A stretch of DNA of 64,000 nt from CAYZXL01 sp964482435 (GTDB taxonomy: Bacteria; Auribacterota; JABMQX01), in assembly GCA_964482435.1 (NCBI GenBank), contig CAYZXL010000022.1, positions 1 to 64,000 of the forward strand, written 5' to 3'. Under the pieces are notes generated by a model. It made no database searches and was not told where the DNA came from. It was given only the letters and a program-made list of their open reading frames with translations. The translations under genes were made by a program, and so were the position numbers. Positions 42,877 through 52,952 of this stretch are shown in pieces (position 1 is the first letter of the stretch; every line of letters starts with the position of its first letter).

Positions 42877-44184
42877 TTGGTTACGTTTGACGTTGAATGT
42901 AGGGCGGTGAAGGAAGCCACGGGGCACATGACAGGGAGCAACCTGCGGTTGAATATTCTGTACATAATTGACTACCTGTACGGGGAGCACGGGGGCACCG
43001 AACGGCAGTTGCTTCAGATCATGAGAAACCTTGACCGGTCTCGCTTCCATCCGGCCCTGTGCTGCCTTTGGCAAGTGAGGCGCGGTGAAAGGATAGAAAT
43101 TCCTTGTTTTCACCTTTTTCAAGGGCCCGTGCGGTGGCGCTCGACGCTCTCCTGCTTGTATAGGCTCTGGAGGGTCATTGGAGCCGCCAGGTTTGACATT
43201 GTTCATACATTCTTCCCGACATCGAACATTCTGGGTGTCCTCGCTGCGCGCCTGGCACGGGTCCCTGTGATCGTTGCCTCTCGGAGGGACCTTGGCTACT
43301 GGAAGAGATGGCGTGACAGGGTTCTTCTTCGTGCGGTTCGAAGGATTCCGACATGTACTTTGGCCAACTCCCACGAAGTCAAGCGGTGTACAGCGAGATG
43401 CGAGGGTGTAAATCCCAAGAAAATTACCGTCATCCATGGTGGTGTTGATCTCGATTTTTACTGTGGGCGAGTGGAAGGACAGGCGGGGGCGCTCAAGATG
43501 AATCACGGAGTGCCTCAAGGAAATCTGATTGTCGGGGTTGTCGCCAATTATCACCGAACAGTCAAGGGCCTTCATTATTTCGTAGAGGCGGCGAAACTGG
43601 TTAGTACGCGCATGGAGAACGTTTGGTTCTTTATTGTGGGAGAGGGTCAACCAGATCAGGATGAGCGTCTTCGGAATCGCCTCCGCGAGCTCGGGCTTGG
43701 AGAGCGCTTTGTGTTCACGGGGCCTCAGCGCGACGTCCGGCCATTTCTGTCATTGTTTGACGTGGGAGTGCTGCCATCGCTGTCGGAGGGATTCTCGAAT
43801 TCTTTGTTGGAATATATGGCGGCGGGGCTTCCTTGCGTTGCGACCAATGTCGGTGGAAACAAAGAGCTCGTCGTGGATGGGGAAAACGGTTTCCTTGTCA
43901 AACCCGCCTCCGCGGAAGCCCTGGCAGAGAAGATCGTTGTGCTTTTGAGAAACCCGGAATTGAGAGAGAAGATGGGGCGAATGGCACAGGAAAGGGTCAG
44001 AACGGATTTCTCAATGACAAAAATGATTCGGGAGTTGGAGACGCTTTACGAGCATCTGTATCTGTGCAGCTCTCGGGCAAAGGCGGCTGCCCGACGAGGC
44101 TTCGGTCCCTCAGGCGGAGGTCGGCATCGGCGCGCTTTCCCAAAGCTGACAGGCGAGACTCGACACGGAGTGAAAACGACATGA
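42877..44184 (+). CDS. GT4-family glycosyltransferase
   Basis: 435 residues from TTG at 42877; ATG at 42928 is an alternative closer to the domain. G-G-T-E-R-Q-L-L-Q near 40, I-V-H-T-F-F-P-T-S, S-R-R-D-L-G-Y-W, V-I-H-G-G-V-D, then G-V-V-A-N-Y-H-R-T-V-K-G and P-S-L-S-E-G-F-S-N-S-L-L-E-Y-M (E-x7-E). The last 40 residues are a basic tail. Its stop overlaps the next start as ATGA, so the pair is translationally coupled. Confidence 0.93.
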   Translation: MVTFDVECRAVKEATGHMTGSNLRLNILYIIDYLYGEHGGTERQLLQIMRNLDRSRFHPALCCLWQVRRGERIEIPCFHLFQGPVRWRSTLSCLYRLWRVIGAARFDIVHTFFPTSNILGVLAARLARVPVIVASRRDLGYWKRWRDRVLLRAVRRIPTCTLANSHEVKRCTARCEGVNPKKITVIHGGVDLDFYCGRVEGQAGALKMNHGVPQGNLIVGVVANYHRTVKGLHYFVEAAKLVSTRMENVWFFIVGEGQPDQDERLRNRLRELGLGERFVFTGPQRDVRPFLSLFDVGVLPSLSEGFSNSLLEYMAAGLPCVATNVGGNKELVVDGENGFLVKPASAEALAEKIVVLLRNPELREKMGRMAQERVRTDFSMTKMIRELETLYEHLYLCSSRAKAAARRGFGPSGGGRHRRAFPKLTGETRHGVKTT

Positions 44185-45395
44185 CTCATCACTCTTGTCC
44201 AGCACTGGCGGTTGAGGAGCGTCAGCCTTCGACGTGCGGGAGGTCACCGCTCAATGTGACAGTTGTGAGTTCCGTGGAGGGCTTCAGAAGCCTTCGCCGC
44301 GAGTGGGACAGCCTTTTGAGAGAGAGCCGCTCAGACTGCGTATTCTTGACGTGGGAATGGCTTTTCACGTGGTGGAAATGGTATGGCCGCGGCAGCAGGC
44401 TGTTCATCCTTCTGTTGCGGGATCGCACCGGCCGCTTGAGAGGTATTGCCCCTGTTATGGTCAAAAAAACCGTCGGTGTCTTCGGTGCCCTTGAACTCAT
44501 CGGCTCCGACTCGAAGGTCTGCTCCGAGTATCTCGACATCATCGCCGAAAGAGATTGGGAAGAAAGCGTCGTCACATCCATCATGCAGTTTGTGTCGAAA
44601 ACACGCTCTCGATGGGATGTGTTTGTCCTGTCGCGCGTCCGCGCAGACTCACCGTTCTTTTCTCTTCTTCGACAACTCTCCGCAGCCCACCGCCTTGAAA
44701 GTCGCCAGGAGGACCGGGGTACTGCCCTGTTTCTCACGCTGCCGGACACGTGGGAGGAATTACTCGCGGGATTCGGCGCCCGAACGAGGAGCAACATGCG
44801 CTATTACAGGAGACGGCTGGAGAAGGCATTTCGTGTTCAATTTGAGCCCTGGGATTCACTTTGGGACCGAACGCAGGCGACCAACACAATGGGAAAATTG
44901 CAGCAAAAAAGCATCTCGCGAAAAGGCCTGCGGGGCGTGTTCGAGGACAAGAGCTTCAAGAATTTCCACGCCGAGATTATGGACCTATTCCAGAAGGAGG
45001 GCTGGCTCTACATAACATTTCTTGTTTGCGATGGCAAACCCGTTGCCTTTTTGTACGCCTATCTTTACGACGGTACGTGCTACTTTTATCAAACAGGGTT
45101 TGACACCGCTTACAGCTCGTACAGCGCCGGCTCCGTTGTCCACTCGTACGTCCTCGAGGACACCATCAAAAGAGGGGCACAGACTTTTGAATACCTTCGA
45201 GGTGGACAGGAATACAAACGTCACTTTGCGAATTCGGCCCGAGGAATCGTACAGTTGTCCATCTTCAGCGACGGTTGGCGTCCGGCGCTTCTGCGGCTAT
45301 TGTTATCCTGCGGGCGACTAATCAGGCTGAAGTCCAGCGGCCTGCCGGGCAAGCGCCTCGCGGCAAGAATCAAGACGAGAATTTTGGGGGCCTGA
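44181..45395 (+). CDS. CelD/BcsL-family GNAT, copy 2
   Basis: 404 residues from ATG at 44181, overlapping the preceding stop by ATGA. The frame extends upstream inside the GT4 gene but without domain. Landmarks: L-R-R-E-W-D-S-L-L-R-E-S, F-L-T-W-E-W-L-F-T-W-W, the R-T-R-S-N-M-R-Y-Y-R-R-R-L basic helix, K-P-V-A-F-L-Y-A-Y-L and Y-L-R-G-G-Q-E-Y-K. Same family as 14158. It is the last gene of the polysaccharide locus; beyond it lies over 1 kb without genes. Confidence 0.88.
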   Translation: MTHHSCPALAVEERQPSTCGRSPLNVTVVSSVEGFRSLRREWDSLLRESRSDCVFLTWEWLFTWWKWYGRGSRLFILLLRDRTGRLRGIAPVMVKKTVGVFGALELIGSDSKVCSEYLDIIAERDWEESVVTSIMQFVSKTRSRWDVFVLSRVRADSPFFSLLRQLSAAHRLESRQEDRGTALFLTLPDTWEELLAGFGARTRSNMRYYRRRLEKAFRVQFEPWDSLWDRTQATNTMGKLQQKSISRKGLRGVFEDKSFKNFHAEIMDLFQKEGWLYITFLVCDGKPVAFLYAYLYDGTCYFYQTGFDTAYSSYSAGSVVHSYVLEDTIKRGAQTFEYLRGGQEYKRHFANSARGIVQLSIFSDGWRPALLRLLLSCGRLIRLKSSGLPGKRLAARIKTRILGA

Positions 45396-46631
45396 AAGGT
45401 TTGCTCTTCTCGTTCGAAGCCAGCGGCTGGTTGAAAAGCTCCCCGCGGACGTTCTCCGCAGCGAGAGCGGCAAATGAGACGCATTGACGTCGGGGATTCC
45501 CGCAGCCGGACTCAAGTTCGAGTCGCTGTCTTTCCTGCGGCGACCCCGAGTTCTATGAAGAGCGGCGCGCACATCGAACGTCCTCCTCAACCGGGCGCGA
45601 AAATGGACGCATGCGGTCGGGAGTTTTGACGGGCTGGCCCCTCAGCCGGTAGGCTGATTACGGTCTACCGGTCCAGCCTGAACAGAGCTTCATTCCGTTT
45701 TGCCTCGCTCGAAGAAAGCATTGCGGTTCAGTCCTCCCTTATCATCAACTCGCTCGATCAATTCTCTCCCGATTTGACCGCTGCCCCGGTCGGGCTCGTT
45801 GCTCCCACCAGCCCATCGCCAACCTCAGCATCCTCCATCGCTCTCCCGTCCCGCGCGCTGTGCTGACTTCTTCTCCGGCACGTTGCAGGTGACACCGCGG
45901 CGCATCCCCTGCGGTATCACGCACGCGATAGCATTCGCTCCTCGCCCGAAGTCCCGAGACGTGATCGAGGATGTCAATAGACCCGCATCCACTGCGTCTT
46001 CTTGCGCTGCGCCAGCCTTTGCTGCCTTGTTTTCTGTCTTCAGCTTCCGCCCTCTTGTGGCATGGGGGGTTCAAGAGCTGCCGGTCGCCTCTGAGAAAAA
46101 CGTCCTCCCGGAACGATAAAACGCCCCAGGACGGAATGCAGGTCCCGCTCAGAGGTCCGAGAGGCGAACCTTGCCCGCAGAATCCACCCAAAAAATCCCA
46201 CCTTTTGTCTTCCAGTTAGAATTTCGCCGGCCTGTTCGCCGCAATGATTTTCTCCTTTCAGGTTGCGCGCTAACTGGCGCTGAAAACATGTCCGGTTCGG
46301 CCCAAGTGGGACCCAAGGGCGGTATCATGCGCAAGAGAGGATCATAGTGGCATGGAATCTGCTGCACCAGGGAAGCTGAACCCGCTTGTTCTTCGAGTAT
46401 CGAGGTTGCACAATGGACCTGTCGGCAGCTGACGAAAGCGTCCATCCCCGACCGACCGCGGGACGCCGCAATTGGTTGTGGGGCACGATGACGATTGCTC
46501 GAGCCTTTGCGTTGCGAGGGAACAGGCGACAGGACGGGAGGGGATAAGGGCTCAAGGCGGCGGTCAGCACTAACACGATGTTCGGTGGCGGCTACCGCCA
46601 TGCTGACGCCCTTTTTCGAGAGGCGAAAGGA
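45396..46631. other. long intergenic region, no gene recognised
   Basis: About 1.2 kb between the polysaccharide locus and the large secreted-protein gene. Several frames of 100-150 codons exist on both strands but are arginine/serine-rich and carry no domain. A weak sigma-54-like sequence (TGGCATGGAATCTGCT) lies at 46348-46363, 270 bases before the next gene, with C instead of T at the -12 element. I see no terminator. Confidence 0.45.
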
Positions 46632-49600
46632 ATGAAAAAACTGTCTTTACTTTTCGCGGTTCTGTGTTTTTCGAGTCAGGCTGCGGTCTACAACGTCAAG
46701 GTCCTTAGCGACAAGGTCGTTGACCTGAGTGACCTCGAGAGCTTCTGCCACAGCGCCACCTCACGATGGGACACGAACGACGAAAAGGCGGCGGCGCTGG
46801 CGCACTGGTTCGGAGTTCTCGGAAACCAGGCCAATCCCCCGTGCGACTGGGTGCCTATCGAACCCATCCTTCACTTCAACAACTTCATGAACGCGAACTG
46901 TGGGTATTGGACGCCCCTCTACATAGCGATTGGGGAGGGGGGGCTGGGTTGGGTAGGACGGCACTATGAGACGGGTAACCATACGGTTCCGGAGCTTGAG
47001 TACGACGGCGGGTTACACTACCTCGACAACACGTACAAGTTCTATCCCGTGGCGTGCGACGGGAAAAGGATTCTCTCGATAATAGAGATGGACGATGTTG
47101 CGGGGTGCGAGGAGGGAGGCCCGGCGAGATACCACTGCCTTTGTTATCACACTCCGCAGGCGATTTGCCAGGACAAGGATGGGCCGTACTCAGACCATAT
47201 CCAGGCATGGTTGACGGGGTCGTGGCTGCCACGGGAGGCTTCAGCGAGGGGCTTTTTTGCTTATCCACTTGACGAGGCGTGGGCGGCGGATCAGTCTGAG
47301 GGCGGACACTGGCACCAGCAGAACGTAGACGGTTTTCATTCCGTTTACCGATGCGTCGTGAACCTGCGCGATGGGGAGTATTACACCCGCTACTGGGAGG
47401 TGCAGGGGACGACTTCCGATTACTACTACCCGAACGCGAATGGCAACGATCCGGACTCGTACCTCAACGACAGAGGGCGGAGCAACGGCGTGTGGGTCTT
47501 TTCCCCCGATCTTGGCTCGGACGCATCGTTCGAGCGAATAGAGAACGTGGAGCGTGGAGGCGTGCCTTATCTGCATCCGGCGGCGGAGGGAACGGAGGCC
47601 AGAGTCGTCTTCAAGGTGCAATCTGCGAACATTTGTACGGGCTGCATGATCGAGGGGGATGTTCGCCGCAAGGACACGGACGATTCGGTCGTCATTGAAG
47701 CATCGAACAACGCGGGCCATTCTTGGTTTCCGGTGTGGAACAATTCGGGCGTCGGTGACGTGCGCGTTCAAGCGAACGTGTCGAATGCGCTCAAAGGGAC
47801 TTACGGGGCGGGCGATCTACGAATGGTTCTCGAGTATTTAGTGCGCGTGAGGATGACCGCAAGGGGAAGCAAGGCCGACGCCGGACTGAATTCCATTAAG
47901 ATCACGACGATAACAGTCTGCAACCGCCAGTCTCTTCCGAAGCTTGGACTGGGGACGAACTACATTACGGTTGACTACGACCCGGCGATGCAGCACGAGA
48001 CCACGGAGCTGCATCCCGTCCTGAAGAGAGACCTTTACCGGCGAGATGCGGTTGAGTGGCTAAACGTCGCGACTCGCGACAGGTTAGGGACGGCGGTGTT
48101 GTACGCGGGCACTACGACGGAGGAGGGCTACGTTACGTTTCAGCTCGATGCACCCAGGCCGATTTTCCGCATGCGGATGGGCGGGTACATATGGATAGGG
48201 ATGAGAGAGACGGGTACGAATTATGTCCGGTACGAGTATCGTCTATTCGACGGGGCATGGGGAGGCTGGCAGCAGTCGGGGCTGTTCGACTGGTCCACAC
48301 GGGATAACTACCACGAGCGCCACGACCAGAGCAAGTACGTTGAAGTTGACATCGGCGAAGAAAATGTGACGGCAGTACAGTTCAGGTTTGTTTTCAGGAC
48401 GACGAGCACGGATATGTGGTACCGAACCGGGGCGAGTCACCTCAGGATGGAAGTTGATTTCCCGGCTGCCGATCCGACCTTCAAACCGATAGAGGTGACG
48501 TATAACTGGACGGAATATTACGAGCCACTCCCTGTTGACGAGACGGGTGGTGTTGTGCGCAGCCATACGGAGAGAATCACGAGCCTTCCTCACTCTTACT
48601 ACATCAACACAGGGGGCGACATTCCGCCTCATACGAACTGGATGCGGGTGAACCTTGAGGGTTCTTCTCCGGAACCGGTGATGCTGGCTTATTCCGACGG
48701 CATTGACTTCGGGAACGCGTACGAAATCCCGCCGCACCGTTATCTGCCGGGCAAGCTGCTCTCGCTTAACAAGCCGTACACCGTCTCCGTTCCTCCGGAC
48801 GCCGACGATTTCCACGTTGAGGGAGATGAGCAGGAACTCACGGACGGCCGCATCAAGGAGCCGCAAGCGTCGGACACGACGGATACCTGCATAGCGCACT
48901 GGTCAAGCGGCTTTGACACTCTCGAGATAACCGTTGACCTCGGGAGCGTAAAGAAGGTAGGGGGCGCAAGGACCGATGCTTACGTGATGGGGACGGGGAC
49001 GAGCATGCCGGGCTCTGTGGAGGTGTACACTTCTGCCGACGGGACGAATTTTAGTTTTCGGGGACGCGACCGCTACCACGGGGCAAAGTACTCGCACAAC
49101 GACTGGCCTGCTCACTGGCCGCTGCACCCGCGGCACGATTCTCCAGCGAGGGGTTCATTCCCCAACTACGGCCTCCGGGCGAACTATATTTTTATTCTGT
49201 TCGATGCGCCCGTGCGGGCAAGATACGTCAAGTTCGTCGTCAAGCAGCAGCCCGGGCAAGGGATCATGCTGACCGAGGTCCATGTCTGGGATAGTCTCAA
49301 GCTTGAGTACTGGTCTCCGAGGCTGGCGCATGAGGCTCCATCGGACGGAGACAGCGACGGGATGCCGGACGGCTGGGAGATACTTTTTATCGGGAGTTCC
49401 GGCCAGGGAGCATCGGATGATTGCGATGGTGACGGACTCTCGAACGCCCAGGAGTACGAGCGCGGCACACGCCCGGACGTCGCGGATAGCGATGGCGACG
49501 GTTATTCCGATTCGGATGAGTCAGCCGAGAGCCAGAGTGACCCACTCGACATGGATTCCATTCCGCCCGACAATGACAATGACAAAATATCAGACCTGAC

Positions 49601-50824
49601 CGATCCCGACGACGATAACGATGGCTACACAGACATTGACGAATTGACCAATAATCAGAGCAATCCCCTTGATGCGGGCTCGGTTCCGCCGGACAACGAC
49701 GGAGATAAAGTCTCGGATGCCAACGACCCGGACGATGATAACGATGGAGTCTTGGATGAATCCGATGCTTTCCCGTTTGATGCTGCTGAGTTTGAGGACA
49801 CCGACAACGACGGGATCGGGAATAATGCGGATCCCGACGACGATAACGATGGAGTCCCGGACGGTTCCGATGCTTTCCCGTTCGATCCCAACGAGTTTCA
49901 AGACACAGATGGAGACGGGATAGGCAACAGAGCCGATCCGGACGACGACAACGACGGATATACCGACGCCGACGAGTTGACGGAAAATCANNNNNNNNNN
50001 NNNNNNNNNNNNNNNNNNNNNNNNNNNNNNNNNNNNNNNNNNNNNNNNNNNNNNNNNNNNNNNNNNNNNNNNNNNNNNNNNNNNNNNNNNATCCGGACGA
50101 CGACAACGACGGATATACCGACGCCGACGAGTTGACGGAAAATCAAAGCGACCCGTTGGACGCAGCTTCAGTTCCGCCGGACAATGACGGTGACAAGGTC
50201 TCGGACATCAACGACGAAGACGACGATAACGATGGAGTTCCGGACAGCTCCGACGCTTTCCCGTTCGATCCCAACGAGTTTGAAGACACGGACGGAGACG
50301 GGATAGGCAACAGAGCCGATCCGGACGACGACAACGACGGATATACCGACGCCGACGAGTTGACGGAAAATCAGAGCGACCCTCTCAACCCAAAGTCGGT
50401 CCCCGCCGATAATGACGGGGACATGATCTCCGACCTGAACGACCAAGACGACGATAACGACGGCATGCCGGACGCGTGGGAAAGCCAGTACGAAGGTCTA
50501 AACCAGATGGTTGACGATGCGGATGAGGACATGGATGGCGACGGACAGAGCAATTATGCGGAATACGTTGCGGGGACAGACCCGGTTGATCCGTCATCTA
50601 TGTTCCAGGCAGAGCTGCTCATTATTCAGCCCGGCTCGTTTACTCTGAAGTGGAACTCTGTTCCCGGCAGAATTTATCGCATATGGCTCAGCTATGATCT
50701 GGCAACATGGACGTTGGTATCTGAAGGAATAGGGGCGGACAGCGAGAGCGGGGGCGCGGAATGGACGAATTCACTCCACCTTGAGGAGAAGCAGGGTTAT
50801 TACCGTGTAGAGGTATTGCCGTGA
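46632..50824 (+). CDS. very large secreted transglutaminase-like/discoidin/TSP3-repeat protein (interrupted by assembly gap)
   Basis: ATG at 46632 (M-K-K-L-S-L-L-F-A-V, signal peptide to about residue 17). Residues 45-140 look like a transglutaminase-type core with a possible triad Cys90 (N-C-G-Y-W), His117 (G-N-H-T) and Asp132 (Y-L-D-N). A middle beta-rich region follows. Around residues 730-890 is an F5/8 type C (discoidin) domain with L-E-I-T-V-D-L-G-S-V-K-K-V-G-G-A-R and Y-V-K-F-V-V. Then come acidic D-x-D-x-D-G thrombospondin type-3 repeats that run into the 100-N gap at 49991. The gene resumes after it and ends with a domain Y-R-I-W-L-S-Y-D-L-A-T-W ... Y-Y-R-V, a C-terminal type seen in Verrucomicrobia and relatives. 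The frames before and after the gap differ in coordinates, but the repeat phase agrees, so one gene is likely. Confidence 0.8.
49480..50480 (+). repeat. thrombospondin type-3-like calcium-binding repeats
   Basis: Tandem coding repeats built from D-P-D-D-D-N-D-G and D-G-D-G-I-G-N units alternating with S-D-A-F-P-F-D-P-N-E-F and E-N-Q-S-D-P-L-D. One unit boundary (ATCCGGACGACGACAACGAC) recurs at 49936, 50091 and 50319. The last two are 228 bases (76 codons) apart. The first two flank the assembly gap and are identical over 55 bases. Confidence 0.85.
49991..50090. other. assembly gap (100 N)
   Basis: Exactly 100 N, the usual placeholder for a scaffold join of unknown length. It lies inside the TSP3 repeat array between two identical 55-base flanks. 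Confidence 0.98.
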
Positions 50825-51108
50825 GGGCGCGTGGGGAATGCTTGAAGGCACTGGGGATCGGCCTTAGTTTCGCATCGCGTCAAAGGGCTCCTAATGCATC
50901 GTATCGCTATTAAGCCTCCTCCGTCGCTGTCACTTCACCGCAGCATTTGCCGAGCTCTTGATATCCCTACCAGATGCGGTAGCCGCGTGCGCCCATGCCT
51001 CGCTCATTCAGTCCCGGCCTTTCTCGAAATAGGGGAAGCCAAATGTCTCGTTTTCAGCGGATCGTTGAGGGGTTCTCAGGTGCACAAGAGGCGGTGTCCT
51101 AAAGGTGT

Positions 51109-51131
51109 CCGCGAGGGCGACGCCCACGCGG
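51109..51131. repeat. short palindromic hairpin
   Basis: CCGCG-a-GGGC, loop GAC, GCCC-a-CGCGG: a nine-pair GC stem with one A/A mismatch and no T run. It lies 14 bases beyond the end of the recombinase remnant. It resembles REP-type palindromes. Confidence 0.5.
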
Positions 51132-51144
51132 GCTGTCATTGCGG

Positions 51145-51588
51145 CTACAGCCAAAGGTTTCTGTCGAGGGCGCGGTACTGGATAGCTTCAGAGATGTGGT
51201 GGACTTTGATGTTTTCCGCGCCTTCTTCATCTTTCGGCCAGAACACCAGCTCGGGCTTGTTTCCAGCGTAGATCCCTCCGGCCCTAAGGCTGAGGTCCGA
51301 CCGTTCGACGAATCATGCTTCATTTAACCGCAAGCCCGTGAAGAGAATGAAGCGTGCCGCTTGCCTTGCCCGTCGCTTCAGTTTAGCCAAGAATGGATTA
51401 ATCTCGTATTCTCCCAGAAAAACAAACCTTCCTCTCCCCCCAGTCTCAACCTGCTCGGTCAGCACGGGTACGGAGGCCAGCTGTCCCTGTTTCACGCAGC
51501 ATTTGAGAAAACCTTTCAAGTGTCGAAGCTCCAAATTGACGGTAAAAGGCGAGATGTTTCTCAGTCGGCGCTTCTTAACCTCGATTAT
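51145..51588 (-). pseudogene. tyrosine recombinase (phage-type integrase) remnant
   Basis: On the minus strand the frame from 51588 reads like the core-binding end of a tyrosine recombinase (S-P-F-T-V-N-L-E-L-R-H-L-K-G-F-L), then the start of the catalytic domain (R-F-V-F-L-G-E-Y-E-I, A-A-R-F-I-L-F-T-G-L-R-L-N-E-A) with the catalytic Arg of T-G-L-R. A TGA at 51315-51313 follows directly. The same frame continues with V-E-R-S-D-L-S-L and I-Y-A-G-N-K to a TAG at 51147-51145. The later His-x-x-Arg and Tyr boxes are missing. It is a decayed integrase. Confidence 0.72.
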
Positions 51589-52292
51589 TCACGGGAAGGG
51601 CTTTGGCATCCAGGCCATCAAAGCTCGAACGCGCGTTCCGATGCACCAGGGGCGGTTCCGGCACAGCACACCTCCGAAAGGCCTGAATGCGCTATATTGC
51701 CGTCAAAACCAAATTTTAGCCTTCAGTTCTGTAACGCAGCCAACCGCAACCATATGCGAAAGAATCGTGGGAATTTATGAATGATGCGGGTTAAAGCCCT
51801 CAATCCCTGAGGAGGGGTGATGTAACCGGCTGTCGTGACGTTTCAAATTCGCCTCAGAACATTGCTTATTGCCGACCGCGTTCTTCTCGGGCGCTTGACT
51901 GACCTGTTGTCTCAAAACAGGAGAGATATTGCGGCAAGAGGCCACTTATCGGACGGGATTTGTCCGAGGGCGCCTTCCCGCGCTCGATCCGGCACTGAAG
52001 GCAGGCTTCGTATCCCTTTTCTCTGACCTTTGAGACGCTTTCCGTACTGCCCCGATAACGTCACCCTCGATACCACAAGTCGTAATGCCGGTACGAGGAA
52101 CCCGGATGCTTTCTTACGGTCGTCGCCAGAACCTCCCGAAGTGCGTTTCCAATCCCGACACAGCGATGATATCGCTATCCGGATGAGGTCAGGAAAAACC
52201 GACTCAGAGCCGTGCCAGGAAAGCAGAACAGGCCTGAACCGCGGCGAGGTCGGCCTCACAGGTAACGTAAAGCGTGGAGAAAGAAAGGCGGG

Positions 52293-52320
52293 GCCGCAGG
52301 TTCAATTCCTGCCAGGCGCA
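52293..52320 (+). other. tRNA-Arg-like 3' fragment (possible old attachment site)
   Basis: GCAGGTTCAATTCCTGC (52296-52312) folds as a perfect T arm with a 7-base TTCAATT loop. The following CAGGCGC-A looks like the 3' acceptor strand and discriminator. Together it resembles the end of bacterial tRNA-Arg (T arm then CGGGCGCA). The rest of a tRNA is not upstream: no matching 5' acceptor or anticodon arm. Integrases of the type found nearby commonly target tRNA 3' ends, leaving such fragments at one border. Confidence 0.5.
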
Positions 52321-52408
52321 ATAAGTCTGCTCTTTTGTCCTTCCGGGGTGTGGCCGTTTCGGGATAGGCCGCCAGTCTGTGCGGAACGGGGCGGGGCCTG
52401 GTGGAGGA

Positions 52409-52432
52409 GGGGTCAGGGGTCGGGGTTAGGGG
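52409..52432 (+). other. G-quadruplex-forming tract
   Basis: Four runs of GGGG separated by TCA, TC and TTA, flanked by further G-rich sequence from 52382. This is a strong match to the G-quadruplex pattern. It lies in non-coding sequence about 90 bases after the tRNA-like fragment. Confidence 0.6.
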
Positions 52433-52535
52433 TTCGGCGGGATTGGCGTTAGCAGTACTGCGAGGGACGCCTCGGTCTAAGTGCTTCGATTCACAAATCC
52501 GGTGACGTATTGTCGGAGGGGATTAGCGGTCTTTT

Positions 52536-52615
52536 CTGGCCAAGACGCTAAGATGCCAACCACCTTTTGTGTCTCATTCTGAGGAAGCCCTCGCGTCCTC
52601 GCGTCTTTGCGAGAG
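52536..52615. repeat. MITE-like inverted-repeat element, copy A
   Basis: Starts CTGGCCAAGACGCTAAG and ends CTCGCGTCTTTGCGAGAG; the ends are imperfect inverted repeats of each other. Compared with copies B and C near 56.4 and 56.9 kb it is in the opposite orientation. Confidence 0.5.
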
Positions 52616-52952
52616 CCCTGCTTTGCGGAGGAGGCAGGGTTGATCGTGTGAAAAGTAACTGCCGGGTTACCCATACGTCATCGTACTTGTGAAAACATTT
52701 GCCAGGTTCACTTACGCGACGAACCCCGACGCGGAGCAGTCGTCAGACCAGCGGGAGCAACGGCAGGAAACGGGCAGGGGTGCACGTGAGCGGGAGCTTG
52801 GTCCTTTAAGCACGTCGTGGCCCACACACCGGGGGGGATATGCCAACCGGACCGGCAGGGGGGAACACACACGCACAATGGTCGGAGTCGTACCCGCCCA
52901 ATGGCATTTAGCTCATCCGACAAGCCTTTCGATAGGGCGGAGCCGTGCTGAT

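Larger units (their letters stand above)
50825..52952. other. gene-poor region with mobile-element debris
   Basis: About 2.1 kb without an intact gene between the large secreted protein and the MocA-type gene. It holds a hairpin, a tyrosine recombinase remnant, a tRNA-like 3' fragment, a G-rich tract and a small inverted-repeat element, each listed separately. The rest shows no recognisable coding. Confidence 0.6.

Noticed and set aside
43833..44180. Upstream extension of the second CelD-like gene
   Set aside because: It is an out-of-frame reading of the GT4 gene. The ATGA overlap at 44181 is the natural start.
45745..46601. Open frames of 148-150 codons in the gap before the large secreted protein
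   Set aside because: No domain, low-complexity basic composition, mutually overlapping on the same strand, and no ribosome site.
49936..50374. CRISPR array
   Set aside because: The repeats are coding, in phase and encode calcium-binding motifs; there are no unique spacers.
52240..52320. Complete tRNA gene
   Set aside because: Only the T arm and 3' acceptor strand are present; no anticodon arm pairs upstream and no 5' acceptor matches.
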